Part shown: piece by piece, positions 7,648 to 15,904 of the stretch
Position numbering within the stretch: the first letter of the stretch is position 1
Layout: each line of letters starts with the position of its first letter
DNA from: Bacteroidales bacterium KHT7
GTDB taxonomy: Bacteria > Bacteroidota > Bacteroidia > Bacteroidales > Bacteroidaceae
Length of the DNA stretch: 50,329 nt
Direction of reading: 5' to 3'
Assembly (NCBI GenBank): GCA_900102385.1
Contig: FNBQ01000011.1
Coordinates: 73,183 to 123,511, forward strand
Translations under genes and position numbers: made by a program
Notes under the pieces: model-generated
What the model was told of the DNA's origin: nothing
What the model saw: only the letters and a program-made list of their open reading frames with translations
Database searches by the model: none

Positions 7648-9273
7648 ATGAACACAGCAAGAAACATCGCTTTGGCATCGCTCGGAATGTTGAGCGCGAG
7701 CCATGCAGCAGCACAGAAGGACACCCGTCCAAACATTATATTCATAATGGTCGACGACCTTGGATTTTCAGACCTTGGTTGTTACGGAGCATCGGATATT
7801 CAGACTCCTAACCTCGACAGACTTGCGAGCGAGGGTGTCCGCTTCCGTCAGTTTTACAACAACTCGATAAGTGCGCCAACGCGTGCATCGCTCATCACAG
7901 GTCAGTTTCAGCATAATGCCGGAATGGGTTTCTTTGAGCGCGATTTGGGCGACCCTCATTACGGCGACCACTTGCGTAGCGATGTGGCAACCTTTGGCGA
8001 GGTTCTTCACAATGCCGGCTACACCACATTGCTTTCGGGCAAGTGGCATGTAGGAGCGCACGAAGGTCAGCGCCCGTGGGAGCGCGGTTTCGACCATTTC
8101 TTCGGATTCCTTGGCGGCGCGAGCCTTTATTATGCTCCTCCGCAGGGTGCTAAAACCGATAAGAACGAGCGCAGCAGAGGCTTCCGCGATGTTAAACTCT
8201 TCAAGGACGGGCAGCCTTACAAACTTGAGCAAGGCAAGTATCTCACTCAGGAAATCGGTAATCATGCCGTCGAGTTCATTGGCGATGCTGCCAAGAGCGA
8301 CAATCCGTTCTTCCTCTATCTTGCGTTCAACGCTCCGCATTGGCCACTTCAGGCTTTGCCAGAGGATATCGCAAAGTACAAAGGCGTTTATGATGGCGGA
8401 TGGGATTCGCTCCGTACCCTTCGTTACGAGAATGCCAAGAAAATAGGCGTTGTTAGTGCAAATCAGGAACTTACAAAGCACGACGACCTCGTAAATCCGT
8501 GGAATAAACTGTCTGTCATCGAAAAGGCATTCTGGGCAAAGCGTCAGGAAGTTTATGCAGCGATGGTGGATAGGGTAGACCAAGAAATCGGTCGTGTGCT
8601 TGCAAAACTAAAGGAGGTTGGCCGCGACCAGAATACCATCATCTTCTTTATTTCCGACAATGGAGCGCAGGGCGGCGCAGAACGCGGTATAGGCGGTCAG
8701 ATAGCAACAGGCGAGGTTGGAACTCCCGGTTCTTACCACACACAGAACAGCAACTGGTCGCAGGCTGGCGATTCGCCATTCCGCAACTATAAGTCAACGC
8801 CTTACGAGGGCGGAATCTCTGCACCGTTCATTGCTTGGTATCCTTCGCAGATTAAGGGCGGCAGAATTGTCGATGGCATTGGTCACATCATCGACGTAGC
8901 CCCAACATTCTACGAACTTGCAAAGGCTAAATATCCGAAGAAGCAGAACGGAAACGCCATTCTTCCGCTGGCAGGAAAGAGCCTTGTGCCTGTTCTTACA
9001 GGAAAGGCCGATGTTGTAAACCGCGGTGCGCCTCTCTTCTGGGAGTGGGCTGGCAATCAGGCGGTGCGCGAAGGCAAGTGGAAGTATGTTCATGCCGACC
9101 CTAAACTTGGCGACGAACTCTACGACATTGAGAACGACCGTGCCGAAAACTACAACGTGGCTGCCGAGCATCCCGAAATTGTGGCATCGCTCAAGAAGAA
9201 GTTCGAAGACTGGGCAAAGAAGAACAACGTAAAGAACCCTTATCCTTCGGAGTGGCCACATTTCAGATGGTAA
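7648..9273 (+). CDS. Exported Ser-type arylsulfatase 1
   Basis: A 541-residue type I (formylglycine) sulfatase with a signal peptide ending near AAAQ (residue 23). RPNIIFIMVDDLGFSDLGCYG supplies the first metal ligands (D36, D37). The signature SAPTRASLITG puts the catalytic residue at S75, with P77 and R79, so it is Ser-type and needs anSME rather than the aerobic FGE. SGKWHVG (about 130-135), NAPHWPL (about 230) and FISDNGAQGG supply further active-site residues. The HWPLQ...DIAKYKG...YDGGWD segment resembles the large arylsulfatase subfamily (Pseudomonas AtsA type, SulfAtlas S1_4), so aryl or simple alkyl sulfate esters are plausible substrates. That subfamily call is from memory of motifs. 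A terminator follows at 9307-9345, closing the first unit. Confidence 0.93.
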   Translation: MNTARNIALASLGMLSASHAAAQKDTRPNIIFIMVDDLGFSDLGCYGASDIQTPNLDRLASEGVRFRQFYNNSISAPTRASLITGQFQHNAGMGFFERDLGDPHYGDHLRSDVATFGEVLHNAGYTTLLSGKWHVGAHEGQRPWERGFDHFFGFLGGASLYYAPPQGAKTDKNERSRGFRDVKLFKDGQPYKLEQGKYLTQEIGNHAVEFIGDAAKSDNPFFLYLAFNAPHWPLQALPEDIAKYKGVYDGGWDSLRTLRYENAKKIGVVSANQELTKHDDLVNPWNKLSVIEKAFWAKRQEVYAAMVDRVDQEIGRVLAKLKEVGRDQNTIIFFISDNGAQGGAERGIGGQIATGEVGTPGSYHTQNSNWSQAGDSPFRNYKSTPYEGGISAPFIAWYPSQIKGGRIVDGIGHIIDVAPTFYELAKAKYPKKQNGNAILPLAGKSLVPVLTGKADVVNRGAPLFWEWAGNQAVREGKWKYVHADPKLGDELYDIENDRAENYNVAAEHPEIVASLKKKFEDWAKKNNVKNPYPSEWPHFRW

Positions 9274-9306
9274 AAAACAAGAAACTCCGTCTATATGTTT
9301 TATAGG

Positions 9307-9345
9307 AACAACGAGGCTGATTAAGTCCTTTTCAGTCTCGTTGTT
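9307..9345 (+). terminator. Hairpin terminator after sulfatase 1
   Basis: AACAACGAG (9307-9315) pairs perfectly with CTCGTTGTT (9337-9345). The stem extends through CTGA/TCAG after one unpaired base on each side. The following sequence is T-rich but not a clean run. It implies that susC2 has its own promoter, which I could not identify in 9346-9557. Confidence 0.65.
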
Positions 9346-9557
9346 ATTCGACTTTATTGTCTGTAATGTGTATTTCCAGTTATGATCAGTTCCGTCTTGC
9401 TTCTTGAGTGAAAGTCGAGCAGGGACCGATCATTCTGGATAACACAAATCTCCCCCTATTTGATAAGCGTAAAGCAAGCATTAACTACACAATATTACAA
9501 ACAAAAAGAATTGTACAAACTAATAAATTGAATTATTTTAAAAAGATTGTTTTTTTT

Positions 9558-12500
9558 ATGAGGATTTTATTGAAACATTTATTGTTGCAGGCAGCCCTTT
9601 TGCTTACAACAGTCGCGGCCTATGCCCAAAAGGAAATAAAAGGTCGCGTGGTCGATGCCATAACGGGCGACCCGCTGATTGGTGCTTCGGTCACCGTTAA
9701 GAATGATACGCAGGGAGCAGCAACCGATCTTGACGGAAAGTTCAGCCTGTCGGTACAGAAGAATTTTCCATTGACACTTCATTTCGATTACGTGGGCTAC
9801 CGTGACCTCGATGTTGAAGTCTACGACAATGCAGAGTCGGTAGAAGTACGTTTGGAAGAAATAAGCCATTTCACCGACGAGGTGGTGGTGATAGGCTATG
9901 GCACACAGCGTCGCGGTGACATTTCTACAGCCATCAGTTCTGTTAACGGCGACCAGATTGTAAGTCTGCCAACCTCAACCCTTACGCAGGCTCTTGCCGG
10001 ATTGTCATCGGGCATCTCGCTGCAACAGGTGAGCGGTGCCCCCGGAACTGCACCTGCCATCCGTATTCGTGGAGCAGGCTCTATCAACAGCGGCAATGAT
10101 CCGCTATATGTTATTGATGGCTATCCTACCACCGACAGCGAATTGTTCAACAGCCTGAATCAGAACGATATCGAGAATATCCAGATTTTGAAGGATGCTG
10201 CCTCGTCGGCCATATATGGTTCGAAGGCAGGAAACGGTGTCATAATCGTTACTACAAAGCAGGGCAGACTGGGCAAGCCACGCGTACAACTTTCTACTCA
10301 GTTTGGTATCAGTCAGGTAGAACGCTATGTCGATGTGCTTAATGCCTCTGAATTTCTCGATATGGTTATTGAGGCGCGTACCAACAACGGAACCATCGGC
10401 AACTATCCCGATTTGATAAAACTGCGCGATAGTGGCAACTATCCCGACACCGACTGGCAGAAGGCAATTTTCCGCAATGCCTCTAATTTCAGAGTCAATG
10501 CCTCGGTTAGCGGTGGCACGGAGGTTGTGAAGTACAATTTCTCGGCCAATTATCAGGATGAGGACGGTATTCTGCTTAATTCTTTCTATAAGCGTGTTAA
10601 TCTGAAGGGAGGCTTCGAGGCCCGCCTTAGCAACTATGTCAAGATAGGTGCGTCTTTCTCGTCAAGTTATACAAGCCGTCGCTCGCAGCAGCCTTCGGGC
10701 GGAAATACCGAGAACGTTTCGGGAATCATTGCCGAGGCTCTCACATACGCGCCGATATTGCCTGTATATCAGCCTAACGGTGACTATACGCAGGTGGCTC
10801 AGCACTATAGCGGCAAAGATGGTCAGCCAGACTATGGATTGAACAACAAGATATACAATCCTGTGTCAAATCTTCTGGAGAACAACGATGACACGAAAGG
10901 ATTCCGCACGCTTACCAGCGCATATCTGCAGGTTGAGCCATTGGAGGGATTGTCGGTGCGCTCAACGGTAAACCTTACAACCAATTCTTCGCGACACGAC
11001 TATTATCAGTCGGCTTATCTCTTGGGCAGCAATCTGATAGGCAACAAGTCAACTCCCGATCTTAACTCAATTGATGCCTACCGTATTGCTGGCTATGGAT
11101 ACAACATCTACTGGTCGACAACGGCAAACTATAACTTCCAGATTGACGGCAAGCATCACTTCAACGTGGTGGCCGGATACGACTTGGAGCACAACAGCGG
11201 CTTCAGCGTGCGTCAGGACGACCGTACCGATTCGAGCAATCCGGTGGCATACAGCAATACCAATATAACCAATGTGAACGGCGCAACCCTTTGGACAGGC
11301 TCGTCTTCAAATTCAGAATATTCGTTCGATGCTATATTCAGCCGTCTTATTTACGACTATGACGGCCGTTACAATCTGTCGGCATCTATCCGCCGCGACC
11401 GTTCAAGCAAGTTCGGTCCTGACAAGAGGGCAGGCTGGTTCTACTCCGTTTCTGGTGCATGGAACGCCAAGCAGGAACGCTTTCTGAAAGATGCTGAATG
11501 GCTCAATGCCCTGAAAGTGCGCGCAAGTTATGGTGTGACGGGTAATGACCAGATTGGCAATAATTATGCGTGGATTTCATCGCTTGCCTCAAACCATCAG
11601 GTGGTGTTTGGCACAACAACCTTGCCGTCGTACTATCCTGCCGGATATTCGAACACTCAACTGGGCTGGGAGAAAAACCGACAGGCAGACTTAGGCCTCG
11701 ACTTTGAAGTGCTGAAGCGCGTAACGCTTACGTTCGACTGGTATCAGCGCCGTAGCGATGTAGTGATGAAGGCTGCGATTCCTAATTTCAACGGAATCTC
11801 TGGCAGCATAAATATGAATGCCGGCGAGGTTGAGAATAAAGGAGCGGAAATTTCGCTTGGCGTGAAGATTATCGACAGCAAGGACTGGAAGTGGCATACA
11901 CAGATAAACTGGTCGAAGAACAACAACAAAATTCTGTCGCTGGCCGATAATCAGAAGCAGTTGAGCAGCGAGAAGGCCGGAACCAAGTGGGCAAATGTGA
12001 TTCGTAACTATGTAGGCCGTCCGATGGGCGATATGTACATGCTGAAGGTTATCGGAACTTTCAATACCGAGGAAGACCTCAATACTTATGCAAAGTATGG
12101 CTCTCAGGGCATCGGCGACTTGATTTTTGAGGATGTGAACGATGACGGCGTCATCAATACCGACGACTATCAACTTGTTGGAAACTATCAGCCAGACTTC
12201 ACTTATGGATGGAGTAACAACGTGCAGTATAAGAACATCGATTTGTCTCTGACCATAGACGGACAGGTAGGCGGAAACGTTATCAACGCAGCAGCACGCG
12301 CCTATACCCTGAACCGCTGGGACGATAATGTGCTGGCAGAGTCTGGTCTGAACCGCTGGCGTTCGGCCGATAATCCGGGAAACGGTTTGTCGCATGTTGC
12401 CGGAACAAACAACCTTGGCACAAATATCGGTCCAAGTACACGCTACCTCTATTCTGCAAGTTTCCTGCGCATCCGCAGCCTGTCGCTGGGCTATACTCTG

Positions 12501-12701
12501 CCTCGGAAGTGGAGCGGTTTCATCGGCATCAACAGTTTGAGAGCAAGTGTAAACGTGCAGAATCTTTGGACATTCGACAACTATTCGGGCTATTCTGTCG
12601 AGGCCAACTATAAGGGCAACTCAGCCACAAACAACGGTGTTGACTTCGGAAGTTATCCGCCATCGCGCGTCATCACTTTCGGACTTAATCTAAACTTTTA
12701 A
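9558..12701 (+). CDS. susC: SusC-family TonB-dependent outer-membrane transporter 2
   Basis: A 1047-residue SusC/RagA protein. The frame is open 50 codons further upstream, but the ATG at 9558 begins a proper signal peptide (MRILLKHLLLQAALLLTTVAAYAQ), so I use it. A carboxypeptidase-regulatory-like domain (GRVVDAITGDPLIGASVTV) is followed by DEVVVIGYGTQRRG at the start of the plug, and a barrel ending ITFGLNLNF. It is closely related to SusC1 in the N-terminal domain but diverges in the plug and barrel (SGAPGTAPAIRIRGAGSI against SGAPGGGVSIRVRGSSSV), suggesting duplication and a different ligand. It is separated from sulfatase 1 by a terminator and pairs with the SusD 20 bases downstream. Confidence 0.95.
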   Translation: MRILLKHLLLQAALLLTTVAAYAQKEIKGRVVDAITGDPLIGASVTVKNDTQGAATDLDGKFSLSVQKNFPLTLHFDYVGYRDLDVEVYDNAESVEVRLEEISHFTDEVVVIGYGTQRRGDISTAISSVNGDQIVSLPTSTLTQALAGLSSGISLQQVSGAPGTAPAIRIRGAGSINSGNDPLYVIDGYPTTDSELFNSLNQNDIENIQILKDAASSAIYGSKAGNGVIIVTTKQGRLGKPRVQLSTQFGISQVERYVDVLNASEFLDMVIEARTNNGTIGNYPDLIKLRDSGNYPDTDWQKAIFRNASNFRVNASVSGGTEVVKYNFSANYQDEDGILLNSFYKRVNLKGGFEARLSNYVKIGASFSSSYTSRRSQQPSGGNTENVSGIIAEALTYAPILPVYQPNGDYTQVAQHYSGKDGQPDYGLNNKIYNPVSNLLENNDDTKGFRTLTSAYLQVEPLEGLSVRSTVNLTTNSSRHDYYQSAYLLGSNLIGNKSTPDLNSIDAYRIAGYGYNIYWSTTANYNFQIDGKHHFNVVAGYDLEHNSGFSVRQDDRTDSSNPVAYSNTNITNVNGATLWTGSSSNSEYSFDAIFSRLIYDYDGRYNLSASIRRDRSSKFGPDKRAGWFYSVSGAWNAKQERFLKDAEWLNALKVRASYGVTGNDQIGNNYAWISSLASNHQVVFGTTTLPSYYPAGYSNTQLGWEKNRQADLGLDFEVLKRVTLTFDWYQRRSDVVMKAAIPNFNGISGSINMNAGEVENKGAEISLGVKIIDSKDWKWHTQINWSKNNNKILSLADNQKQLSSEKAGTKWANVIRNYVGRPMGDMYMLKVIGTFNTEEDLNTYAKYGSQGIGDLIFEDVNDDGVINTDDYQLVGNYQPDFTYGWSNNVQYKNIDLSLTIDGQVGGNVINAAARAYTLNRWDDNVLAESGLNRWRSADNPGNGLSHVAGTNNLGTNIGPSTRYLYSASFLRIRSLSLGYTLPRKWSGFIGINSLRASVNVQNLWTFDNYSGYSVEANYKGNSATNNGVDFGSYPPSRVITFGLNLNF

Positions 12702-12703
12702 AC

Positions 12704-12711
12704 AAAGGAGG
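12704..12711 (+). promoter_or_regulatory. Strong Shine-Dalgarno before susD2
   Basis: AAAGGAGG ends 10 bases before the ATG at 12722. It is near-perfectly complementary to the usual 16S 3' tail. Bacteroidetes genes seldom carry such a site, and the other genes in this window do not show one this clear. Confidence 0.6.
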
Positions 12712-12721
12712 ACAAATATAT

Positions 12722-14347
12722 ATGAACAGGATAATAAATAAATCGCTCTGCGCATCCATTGCCGTAGCCACAGGCTTAATGGCGGCATCGTGCGGAAACG
12801 ACAACTTCAATCTGTTTCCGACAGATTCGATGCAGATTGAGACTTATCTTACAAACGATGAGGAGGTGCAGAACGTACTTCTCGACAACTATTATTACTT
12901 GCGCACAGTGAGCCAGAATCTCATTTACATCAATAGTCTGGCCACCGACGAGGCATACGACTGGCAGAAGAACAATTCGAACGATCACATATCACTTAAT
13001 CTTTCGACATGGAATGCAACGCTTGGTCTTACGGATGAAGTGTGGAGCGACAGTTACAAGATAATAAACCGCTCAAACAATGTGCTGGAGCATCTCAGTC
13101 AGGTGAGCGAGCAGAACCGCAGCCGATACGAGGGCGAGGCTCTCTTCTTCAGAGCCTATGCCTACTTTAATCTGGTAAGACTCTTCGGTGCCGTGCCGCT
13201 TACCACATCGGTTGTGACCAACTACGCGTCGCTCTACGATTACGACCGCAGTCCGGTAGATAAGGTCTATGCACAGATTGATGCCGATGTGGCGAGGGCT
13301 GTGGAACTGTTGCCGCAGCAGATAAAGAATGCTTCGGAAACCGGACGTGCAACAAGCATAGCAGCATTGGCTCTCCAAGGCAAGGCTCTGCTAACGCAAG
13401 GCGACTATAGTGGTGCCGAGTCGGCTCTGAAACGCATCATAGACTTTTCTCAGGCTAATCCTGATTTGCTGGGATTGGAGGACGACCCTTCGCAAATCTA
13501 CGCATCGGACAATGCGATAGGCAAGGAAGTGATTTTTGCCGCACAGTTCAATAACGGTTCAACGGTGATAAATAATCCGCTGATGAAGGCTACCATTCCG
13601 GCCGGAGTGCCACAGAGTCAGCCAAGTTATGTCTATCCCGACGGAACGGCTTCTACCATCAAGACATCGGTTGGCAACAGCACTTTGCTGATGACATGGG
13701 AACTTTTCAATGCCCTGCGTGCCGACAAGGCTGACAAACGTTATCAGCAACTGAGTTACAACGGCATCTACGACAACGGCTCTCTCTCACGCCAGACTGA
13801 CGAGGTCGATACCACTCCCGAAGGCTATGCCTATATGCCCATCACGCTGAAGTATTACGATTTTGCCAATCAGGGGCTGACGACAGACCGAAGCAGCAAT
13901 GACAACATCATCTTCCGCTATGCTGATGTCTTGCTTGAGTATGCCGAAGTCTTGAATTCGACAGGCCGTGCCGATGAGGCTCTCGCATATCTTAATCAGG
14001 TGCGCCGCAGAGCAGGTGTGGCAGATGTTGCCGGCACAGAACAGTTGGCTCTGGCAATAGAGAACGAGCGATTGCTTGAACTTAATTTCGAAGGACACCG
14101 ATGGTTCGACTTGGTTCGCACAGGCCGCATAACATCGGTAATGGAGGCGCACTTTGCCCACCGTACACAGGGCTTGTCGGCTACGCTGCAAGTCTCTGAC
14201 AACGGTCTGACCGTGGAGAACGAGCAGAGTGTCAGCGGCACTCCCGTCAAATGGAAGTGGAGCGGTCAGCAGACTGCCGTACTCTTCCCGATTCCTTACA
14301 GCCAGATTCAGTTGAATCCAAACTGGCAGCAGAACGATTTGTATTAA
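12722..14347 (+). CDS. susD: SusD-family surface lipoprotein 2
   Basis: A 541-residue SusD/RagB protein with lipobox MAASC (Cys 24). Family landmarks include EALFFRAYAYFNLVRLFGAVPLT (about 140-162), RYADVLLEYAEVLNSTG, LNQVRRRAGV, ENERLLELNFEGHRWFDLVRTG and a C-terminal FPIPYSQIQLNPNWQQN. It is the binding partner of SusC2, whose stop lies 20 bases upstream. Unusually for this phylum it is preceded by a strong Shine-Dalgarno sequence. It is only loosely similar to SusD1, consistent with a different ligand. A promoter and operator for the next unit begin right after its stop codon. Confidence 0.95.
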   Translation: MNRIINKSLCASIAVATGLMAASCGNDNFNLFPTDSMQIETYLTNDEEVQNVLLDNYYYLRTVSQNLIYINSLATDEAYDWQKNNSNDHISLNLSTWNATLGLTDEVWSDSYKIINRSNNVLEHLSQVSEQNRSRYEGEALFFRAYAYFNLVRLFGAVPLTTSVVTNYASLYDYDRSPVDKVYAQIDADVARAVELLPQQIKNASETGRATSIAALALQGKALLTQGDYSGAESALKRIIDFSQANPDLLGLEDDPSQIYASDNAIGKEVIFAAQFNNGSTVINNPLMKATIPAGVPQSQPSYVYPDGTASTIKTSVGNSTLLMTWELFNALRADKADKRYQQLSYNGIYDNGSLSRQTDEVDTTPEGYAYMPITLKYYDFANQGLTTDRSSNDNIIFRYADVLLEYAEVLNSTGRADEALAYLNQVRRRAGVADVAGTEQLALAIENERLLELNFEGHRWFDLVRTGRITSVMEAHFAHRTQGLSATLQVSDNGLTVENEQSVSGTPVKWKWSGQQTAVLFPIPYSQIQLNPNWQQNDLY

Positions 14348-14358
14348 AAAAACAAGTA

Positions 14359-14376
14359 ATACCATAGATGTGGTAT
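14359..14376. promoter_or_regulatory. Candidate operator, palindrome copy 2
   Basis: ATACCATAGATGTGGTAT has the same 6-bp arms and 6-bp spacer as the site at 1977-1994 and matches it at 16 of 18 positions in inverted orientation. It abuts the -33 TTG (14376-14378). Its centre is about 45 bases before the predicted start of transcription, near the class-II activator position. It lies 12 bases after the susD2 stop codon. Confidence 0.6.
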
Positions 14377-14406
14377 TGATGAGCGGCAAAGTTTTTCATA
14401 CCTTTG
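14376..14406 (+). promoter_or_regulatory. Promoter of sulfatase 2-anSME
   Basis: TTG at 14376-14378 and TACCTTTG at 14399-14406 are separated by 20 bases, the same geometry as the promoter at 2016-2047. Predicted transcription start is near 14413, about 27 bases before the ATG at 14440. The -7 element is inside one arm of a perfect inverted repeat. Confidence 0.7.
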
Positions 14407-14412
14407 CCGCTC
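14381..14412. repeat. Perfect 11-bp inverted repeat containing the -7 element
   Basis: GAGCGGCAAAG (14381-14391) pairs perfectly with CTTTGCCGCTC (14402-14412) over a 10-base loop. It could act as the susD2 terminator, although AAATAG rather than a T-run follows. It could also be a second operator lying over the promoter. Both roles are inference. Confidence 0.8.
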
Positions 14413-14439
14413 AAATAGTATATTGACTTAAAAACAGAT

Positions 14440-15900
14440 ATGATACTTTCAAATCGGTTTAGAAATCTGTTGCTGACTGCGAGTGCGTTGATGTCGCAGT
14501 CGGTCGATGCAAAGACCGCAGATAAACAAAAGCAGAATGCTACGCCAGAGCGCCCGAACATCATCTTCATCTTGGCCGATGACATGGGCTACGGCGATCT
14601 TGCATGCTATGGCAACGAATATATTCAGACTCCAAATATTGACAGGCTGGCACGCACGGGCACCAGTTTCACGCAGGCCTATGCCGGCAGTGGCATCAGT
14701 TCGCCGTCGCGCTGTTCGCTGATGACAGGCAAGAACAGCGGAAGCACTCGCATCAGAGACAACTTCTGCTATGCCGGCGGCATCGAGGGACTGAAGATAA
14801 ATCCGCGTGGCGATACAATTATTGTGCATCGTGCAAATCTTCTGCCAGAAGATACTACCATCGCCACGGTAATCGGCACGGCAGGCTACAGAACGTGTCT
14901 GGTAAACAAGTGGCATCTCGACGGCTACGACCCGGGCTCGTCTCCAAATCATCGCGGCTTCGACGAATTCTATGGTTGGACCATTGCCACGGTGCATAGT
15001 AATTCTCCTTATTATTATCCGTATTACCGCTTTCATGGCGACAGTCTGATAAATATCCGCGAGAATGAACACGATGCGCATGTGCGGCACAATACTGAAA
15101 TTTCTACCGATGATGCCATAGCCTTCATTCACCGCAACAAAGACAATCCGTTCTTCCTTTTCCTTGGCTACGATGCACCTCACGAGCCTTATAACATAGA
15201 CGACACGTCGTGGTACGATGAGCATGGCGAGTGGTCGGTGAACACCAAACGCTATGCTGCCTTGGTTACGCACATGGACTATAATATAGGCCGCCTTCTT
15301 GGTACGCTCGATAATCTTGGACTGCGTGAGAATACTCTGATTATCTTTGCCTCCGACAATGGTGCGGCTGTGATGGCTCCGCTGAAGGACCTGAACTGCG
15401 GTGCCGGACTGAAGGGACGCAAGGGACAACTATACGAGGGTGGCATCAAGGTGCCTCTCATTGTTAATCAGCCGGGACGAGTTCCTGCCAGACAGATTAA
15501 CAATCTGGTTTATTTCCCAGACTTTATGCCTACGCTGGCGGCCTTGACGGGAAGTAGTGATGCCGTGATTCACGATACCGACGGCATCGACATTTCGCCT
15601 TTGTTCTTCGGAGAAAATATCGATATAGACAGCAGATATCTGTACTGGGAGTTCCCCGGCAAGCAGCGCGCTCTACGATATGGCAAGTGGAAATGTGTGA
15701 CGGTGAAGAGTGATGCGCCGCTCGAACTTTATAATATTACGGAAGATCCTTATGAGCAGCACAATCTCGCAAGCGAGAATCCAAAGTTGGTGAAACAGTT
15801 TGACGAGGTGATGCGTAAAATGCACAAGCCTTCAGCCAACTATCCGCTGCCGGGAGAATTTGACAAACCTGCCAAGTCTGGCAAGAAACACAAAAAATAG
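14440..15900 (+). CDS. Exported Ser-type sulfatase 2
   Basis: A 486-residue type I sulfatase with an N-terminal signal-like segment (about residues 1-24). RPNIIFILADDMGYGDLACYG gives metal ligands D47 and D48. The signature SSPSRCSLMTG puts the catalytic residue at S87, again Ser-type, requiring anSME. VNKWHLDGYD, DAPHEPY and FASDNGA supply the other active-site positions. The signature region and the mid-region differ strongly from sulfatase 1, so this is another S1 subfamily with a different substrate; I cannot name it. The C-terminus is Lys-rich (GKKHKK). It is translated from its own promoter and followed after 4 bases by anSME. Confidence 0.92.
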   Translation: MILSNRFRNLLLTASALMSQSVDAKTADKQKQNATPERPNIIFILADDMGYGDLACYGNEYIQTPNIDRLARTGTSFTQAYAGSGISSPSRCSLMTGKNSGSTRIRDNFCYAGGIEGLKINPRGDTIIVHRANLLPEDTTIATVIGTAGYRTCLVNKWHLDGYDPGSSPNHRGFDEFYGWTIATVHSNSPYYYPYYRFHGDSLINIRENEHDAHVRHNTEISTDDAIAFIHRNKDNPFFLFLGYDAPHEPYNIDDTSWYDEHGEWSVNTKRYAALVTHMDYNIGRLLGTLDNLGLRENTLIIFASDNGAAVMAPLKDLNCGAGLKGRKGQLYEGGIKVPLIVNQPGRVPARQINNLVYFPDFMPTLAALTGSSDAVIHDTDGIDISPLFFGENIDIDSRYLYWEFPGKQRALRYGKWKCVTVKSDAPLELYNITEDPYEQHNLASENPKLVKQFDEVMRKMHKPSANYPLPGEFDKPAKSGKKHKK

Positions 15901-15904
15901 AATA

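Noticed and set aside
7768-8583. Long antisense open frame over sulfatase 1
   Set aside because: It is opposite a strongly supported gene with all motifs and has no recognisable family, as for similar frames opposite susC1, susC2, sulfatase 2, the GH3 gene and others.
9408-9557. 50-residue N-terminal extension of SusC2
   Set aside because: The extension lacks a signal peptide, while the ATG at 9558 starts a typical one.
9346-9557. Promoter for susC2
   Set aside because: Only CTATTTG-like partial matches are seen; no TAnnTTTG with a fitting TTG, and no copy of the 18-bp palindrome.
15860-15904. Upstream start of the anSME gene
   Set aside because: It lies inside sulfatase 2 and adds residues absent from the family; 15905 gives the conserved start.
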